Source: Thermogutta sp. (GTDB lineage Bacteria > Planctomycetota > Planctomycetia > Pirellulales > Thermoguttaceae). From it: a DNA stretch of 8,742 nt. Where the stretch lies: contig JAAZNR010000597.1 of the NCBI GenBank assembly GCA_012798155.1, positions 1 through 8,742 of the forward strand, written 5' to 3'. Positions 6,107-8,742 of the stretch are shown piece after piece (positions within the stretch are counted from its first letter, which is position 1; every line of letters begins with the position of its first letter). The notes beneath the pieces are model-generated. The model searched no databases and was not told the origin of the DNA. It was given only the letters and a program-made list of their open reading frames with translations. The translations under genes were made by a program, and so were the position numbers.

Positions 6107-6883
6107 ATGAGTATCGAGTTCCTTTGCCCGAACGGGCACCGCATCCGCTGTTCCGATGATCGGGCCGGCAAGCCGGCCAAGTGCCCTCGCTGCGGGATCA
6201 AGTTTTTGATTCCTACCTTAGAGGAGATCGCGGCCGCGGAAAAGGCGGAGGAAGCGGCCGCAAACATTTCGTCGGGAAAAAAAGAAGGGAGGATCGAGTT
6301 CTTGTGCCCCAACGGCCATCGGCTGTTCGGACCGGCTGAATTGCAGGGAAAGCCTGGGAAGTGTCCGGAGTGCGGCAGCACCTTTCGCATCCCCAGCTAT
6401 GAGGAGTTGACGGAGTCCGAGCGGACCGCAGCCACGCAGGTCTCCGTGGCGGCCGATTCCGCGATCGAGGCCAAACGGAACTCGCTTGCCGTAGGGCAGG
6501 GACTGGGCGACTCCGCGATCACGTTCGACAGCGGTCTGCATTTGGACTTGACGGGAGGGAGGCCGGCAGGCGACTCCCAACGTAACTCGATGCCAAAGCC
6601 CGGGGGTGTAGGCGCCGCCGAAAACGGCGGGGCTTCCATGGCCGAGGTCTTCCGGAGTATTTGGGAGGCAAAGCCTTCTGGGGCGGAACTGAGGGTCGAA
6701 TTGGAGGGGGGGAGATCTCTCCTTGTGGAAGAGGCCTTTCCTTCGTGGACCGGGGAAAGACTCCTCGTGGTAAGGGCGGAAGAGTCGCCTTACGGCAGGG
6801 GACTTGTGGTGGTCCCCTGGTCGGCGGTCCGATGGGTGCACATCAAGGGGATGGCGGATCCCCCGCCGGCGCCGCCCGCATAA
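6107..6883 (+). CDS. Double zinc-ribbon protein with C-terminal beta-rich domain, function unknown
   Basis: A 258-residue cytoplasmic-looking protein without signal peptide or membrane helix. It has two copies of a module of the form IEFLCPNGHR...GKxxKCPxCG...F.IP, about 60 residues apart. Likely zinc ligands are C7, H11, C26, C29 in the first and C67, H71, C86, C89 in the second. A charged, Ala/Glu-rich linker (37-61) separates them. Residues 100-177 look disordered (Gly/Ser/Asn rich). Residues 190-248 alternate hydrophobic strands (LRVELEGGRSLLV, RLLVVRAEE, LVVVPWSAVRWVHI), suggesting a small beta-barrel such as an Sm- or SH3-like fold; this is inferred from pattern only. The end is Pro/Ala rich. 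GAGG lies 10 bases before the ATG. Such zinc ribbons are familiar in planctomycetes, but I know no assigned role; nucleic-acid or protein binding is possible. Confidence 0.85.
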   Translation: MSIEFLCPNGHRIRCSDDRAGKPAKCPRCGIKFLIPTLEEIAAAEKAEEAAANISSGKKEGRIEFLCPNGHRLFGPAELQGKPGKCPECGSTFRIPSYEELTESERTAATQVSVAADSAIEAKRNSLAVGQGLGDSAITFDSGLHLDLTGGRPAGDSQRNSMPKPGGVGAAENGGASMAEVFRSIWEAKPSGAELRVELEGGRSLLVEEAFPSWTGERLLVVRAEESPYGRGLVVVPWSAVRWVHIKGMADPPPAPPA

Positions 6884-6912
6884 AACGCAACGGCTGGGCT
6901 GGATGCCCAAAA

Positions 6913-6937
6913 GGCCGCGCTATGGCCGTCGGCGGCC
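6913..6937. terminator. Weak hairpin between convergent genes
   Basis: GGCCGC (6913-6918) and GCGGCC (6932-6937) are perfect inverted arms in the 58-base gap where the zinc-ribbon and ACT genes converge. There is no T-run, so a terminator role rests mainly on position. Confidence 0.25.
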
Positions 6938-6941
6938 GGCA

Positions 6942-7448
6942 TCATGCGCCGGAGTCTTCTTCCGGGCCGAAGAGGTCCTCGTCCGTCACGAGTTTGAAAC
7001 CGCGTTCTTCGAGGACTTCGCAGGCTGAGGCAACGTCGTTTACCGTGAGGATGGCGATGGATGCGTTTTTGCCCGCCACGGCAAGCACCTGTCCGGCATG
7101 GACCTCTACGTTTTCCCGGGCCAAGGGCAAACAGACCTGCAACAAGGGTTGTGGGCCTGGGCCAAGCCGCACCGCCAACAGACGGTTTTCGACGATTGGC
7201 AATCCCGCCCGTTCCAAGACCTCTCTGCCGACGGACGAGGGATGCAGAAGGAAGTGGGCAATGGTGTACCCCGGCTCGCGTTGCAAGGAAAAGCTCACCA
7301 GCCGGCAACTCCGAGATTCGAAACGCCGCAACAAATCCGCCAAACGGGAAGGACCGTCATCCAGAAACACCGTGAAGTGCCGGATGCCGGCGTAAGGTTT
7401 CACGGAATTGCCTGTTTCGTTCGTGTCCTTGTTCGGGTGTTCAGACAT
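6942..7448 (-). CDS. Tandem ACT domain protein
   Basis: A 168-residue cytoplasmic protein made almost entirely of two ACT domains, folds that usually bind amino acids or other small ligands and regulate metabolism. The first spans about 22-95 (IRHFTVFLDDGPSRLADLLR start, with GPSRL at the usual ligand-binding turn). The second spans about 102-157 (LLQVCLPLARENVEV, then SIAILTVNDVASACEVLEERGFKLV). No catalytic domain is attached, so it probably acts as a stand-alone sensor or regulator; the ligand is unknown. The frame extends upstream to 7526, but the start at 7448 has GAGG 5 bases before it and places a TATAAT 34-39 bases upstream, which would fall inside the longer version. It converges on the zinc-ribbon gene and diverges from the Nudix gene; neither neighbour suggests a pathway. 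Confidence 0.88.
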   Translation of the reverse strand: MSEHPNKDTNETGNSVKPYAGIRHFTVFLDDGPSRLADLLRRFESRSCRLVSFSLQREPGYTIAHFLLHPSSVGREVLERAGLPIVENRLLAVRLGPGPQPLLQVCLPLARENVEVHAGQVLAVAGKNASIAILTVNDVASACEVLEERGFKLVTDEDLFGPEEDSGA

Positions 7449-7470
7449 GGCGTCCTCGATTCTTTTCGGC

Positions 7471-7497
7471 GGCGGAATCGTTATTATAGAATCCGCC
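7471..7497 (-). promoter_or_regulatory. Consensus -10 box framed by an inverted repeat, ACT gene promoter
   Basis: On the minus strand a perfect TATAAT occupies 7488-7483, 34-39 bases before the ACT start at 7448. It sits in the 9-base loop of an inverted repeat: ggcggaatc (7471-7479) and gaatccgcc (7489-7497), 8 of 9 positions complementary. A -35 match is not evident. The arrangement suits an operator overlapping the promoter, possibly for a repressor of the ACT gene or of the divergent Nudix gene. Confidence 0.5.
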
Positions 7498-7696
7498 GGG
7501 GCACGGCGACGAGTAGGTGGGTTCACCCGTTGCCGCCGAATCTTCGCTCGAGGAATGGCAAAACTGCTGAAGGTAAACGTCGTGCGAAGTTGTCAGCCTC
7601 CGGGCAAAGAGGATGGTATCCCTACATGGTGACCAAGATTGGCAAGCGTCAGCCGGAGTAGGACCGGGCGAAATCGAGGGGGCGTCTCTTTCTCTC

Positions 7697-8128
7697 ATGA
7701 GTCATCCCGATCAAGATCATTGCAGTCCGAATCGCAGGGGCGTCGTGGCCGTGATCCGACGCGGCCGGCAATTCCTTATCATTCGTCGCGCCGCTGAAGT
7801 CGCCGCGCCGGGGATGCTGTGCTTTCCGGGAGGCGGCATTGAACCCGGCGAGACCGAGGAAAAGGCCCTTGTCCGGGAGCTGCTCGAGGAATTGGGCGTC
7901 GGTGGCCGGCCTCGTCGCCGACTTTGGCGGCGAATGACTCCTTGGGGCGTGGACCTCGCCTGGTGGCTGGTGGAGCTTGATTCGAACCGACCCATCGTCC
8001 CCAATCCGGCCGAAGTCGCCGAGTGCCTATGGCTTACGGAGACGGAGCTGGAGCAACGGGAGGACCTGCTGGAGAGCAACCGCCGGTTCCTCGCGGCCTG
8101 GCGAAACGGCGAGATCGATCTTCCGTAG
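7697..8128 (+). CDS. Nudix hydrolase
   Basis: Hydrolyses a nucleoside diphosphate linked to another group; substrates range from oxidised nucleotides to nucleotide sugars and cofactors. The 143 residues match a single minimal Nudix domain. The Nudix box is complete (G46 to V68): GGIEPGE, seven residues, then RELLEELGV, with the metal-binding REXXEE glutamates present. Strand GVVAVIRRGRQFLIIRR precedes it, and CLWLTETEL follows as in the family. The start is uncertain: an ATG at 7613 adds 28 residues with poor conservation potential, while 7697 has GAGGGGG upstream but at a long spacing of 14 bases. Both leave the domain intact. It is transcribed away from the ACT gene. The specific substrate cannot be assigned. 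Confidence 0.9.
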   Translation: MSHPDQDHCSPNRRGVVAVIRRGRQFLIIRRAAEVAAPGMLCFPGGGIEPGETEEKALVRELLEELGVGGRPRRRLWRRMTPWGVDLAWWLVELDSNRPIVPNPAEVAECLWLTETELEQREDLLESNRRFLAAWRNGEIDLP

Positions 8129-8283
8129 TTTGCGGGGCGGGAAAAAGGCGGCCTCCGGTCGCGCTTGCGGCTCAAGCGGCGTGCGACGGCGGACCGATCG
8201 CGGTGTCGCCCGCAAGACGGTGTCCCCCGCAAGATGTGCTTCGCGGCGATTCCGTGGCGGCACGGCGCCGCCGCTTCGATCCT

Positions 8284-8742
8284 CTAACGGTAGATGAGGT
8301 TGCTTTGCGGGGGCAGATGGTCGCCGAAGGGCAGGACTTTGGGTGCCGGCCGCTCGGATGCCCCCTGGACGGCCGATTCGTCCCTCGCAACAGGGGGCTT
8401 TGCGCCATCGCCGGGTATCGTGTTATCGCTTACTCCGGTTACGTCGACGAGGGGGGCCTCTTGGGAATTCATCGAGGTTGATGTCCCCTGGGGCATCCGG
8501 CTTACCGGCAACCGGGTGGACGAGGCCGCCTTCCCCTCGCAGGTCGCGCAGGCGTCACTCTCGGGGAAGCTGGGAAGGATTCTGCCGCTTTCTAGGGTTA
8601 TGGAATGTTCGCCCTCGGTCTTCTCCGAAAGCAACTCGGGGAAGAATCTTTGCTCGTTGCCGGCTGACAGTGGCTGGGCCGAGCCGTCCTCCGCCGCCCA
8701 AGCAACGGCCGGCACGACCGCGTCTGTACTCTGCATTGCGGA
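8284..8742 (-). CDS. Hypothetical protein, C-terminal part (5' end beyond window)
   Basis: The minus-strand frame is open from the right edge to a TAG at 8284-8286, giving 152 codons. An ATG exists at 8736 but has no room for a visible ribosome site, so the gene probably starts outside the window. The sequence is polar and rich in Ser, Pro, Ala and Glu, with no hydrophobic helix, and looks mostly disordered. One CATC motif (a C-x2-C pair in DACATCEG) is the only notable element. It ends ...PPQSNLIYR. I do not recognise a family. Codon use favours G/C at third positions, as in neighbouring genes, which supports coding; the opposite strand also has an open frame (8023-8481) that lacks a ribosome site and overlaps the Nudix gene. 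It could be the tail of a larger secreted or scaffold protein. Confidence 0.5.
   Translation of the reverse strand, partial: SAMQSTDAVVPAVAWAAEDGSAQPLSAGNEQRFFPELLSEKTEGEHSITLESGRILPSFPESDACATCEGKAASSTRLPVSRMPQGTSTSMNSQEAPLVDVTGVSDNTIPGDGAKPPVARDESAVQGASERPAPKVLPFGDHLPPQSNLIYR

Noticed and set aside
7449..7526. 26-residue N-terminal extension of the ACT protein
   Set aside because: It would translate through the TATAAT box and lacks a ribosome site, whereas 7448 has GAGG at good spacing.
8023..8481. Plus-strand open frame overlapping the end of the Nudix gene
   Set aside because: Begins inside the Nudix coding region in another frame, has no ribosome site and lies opposite a more protein-like minus frame.

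Overview
The window looks like part of a planctomycete chromosome, probably Pirellulales-like. This rests on recognised protein styles, not on a marker gene: a Tat-exported Gfo/Idh/MocA oxidoreductase, a tandem-ACT protein, a CPNGH-type zinc-ribbon protein, GC-rich DNA, and palindromic repeats between genes. No rRNA, tRNA, CRISPR array or transposase is visible.

Positions 1-5945 hold three minus-strand genes that form a small pectin (rhamnogalacturonan-I) utilisation locus. In transcription order these are a secreted PL11 rhamnogalacturonan lyase (5945-4041), a 14-helix sodium:solute symporter with a signal peptide and an unusual 185-residue C-terminal extension (3665-1332), and a Tat-signal Gfo/Idh/MocA oxidoreductase that runs off the left edge (907-1). 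The inferred flow is that the lyase cuts the polymer outside the cytoplasm, the symporter imports a sugar product, and the oxidoreductase acts on a sugar or derivative on the outside. The genes are not tightly packed. The two gaps (375 and 424 bases) hold repeats and stem-loops: a 58-bp direct repeat whose second copy supplies the stop codon of the lyase gene, a strong GC-rich hairpin, and a cluster of 'acgcagag' words in both orientations.

Positions 5946-8742 appear unrelated to pectin use. A plus-strand gene diverges from the lyase and encodes two CPNGH zinc ribbons plus a C-terminal beta-rich domain (6107-6883). Convergent to it is a tandem-ACT protein (7448-6942) with a perfect TATAAT framed by an inverted repeat. 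A Nudix hydrolase (7697-8128) diverges from the ACT gene. The right edge holds the C-terminal part of an unrecognised minus-strand protein (8742-8284).

I see no clear new defence or mobile system. The most unusual items are the periplasmic extension on the symporter, the 58-bp repeat with a compensatory hairpin change, and the zinc-ribbon/beta-domain protein.
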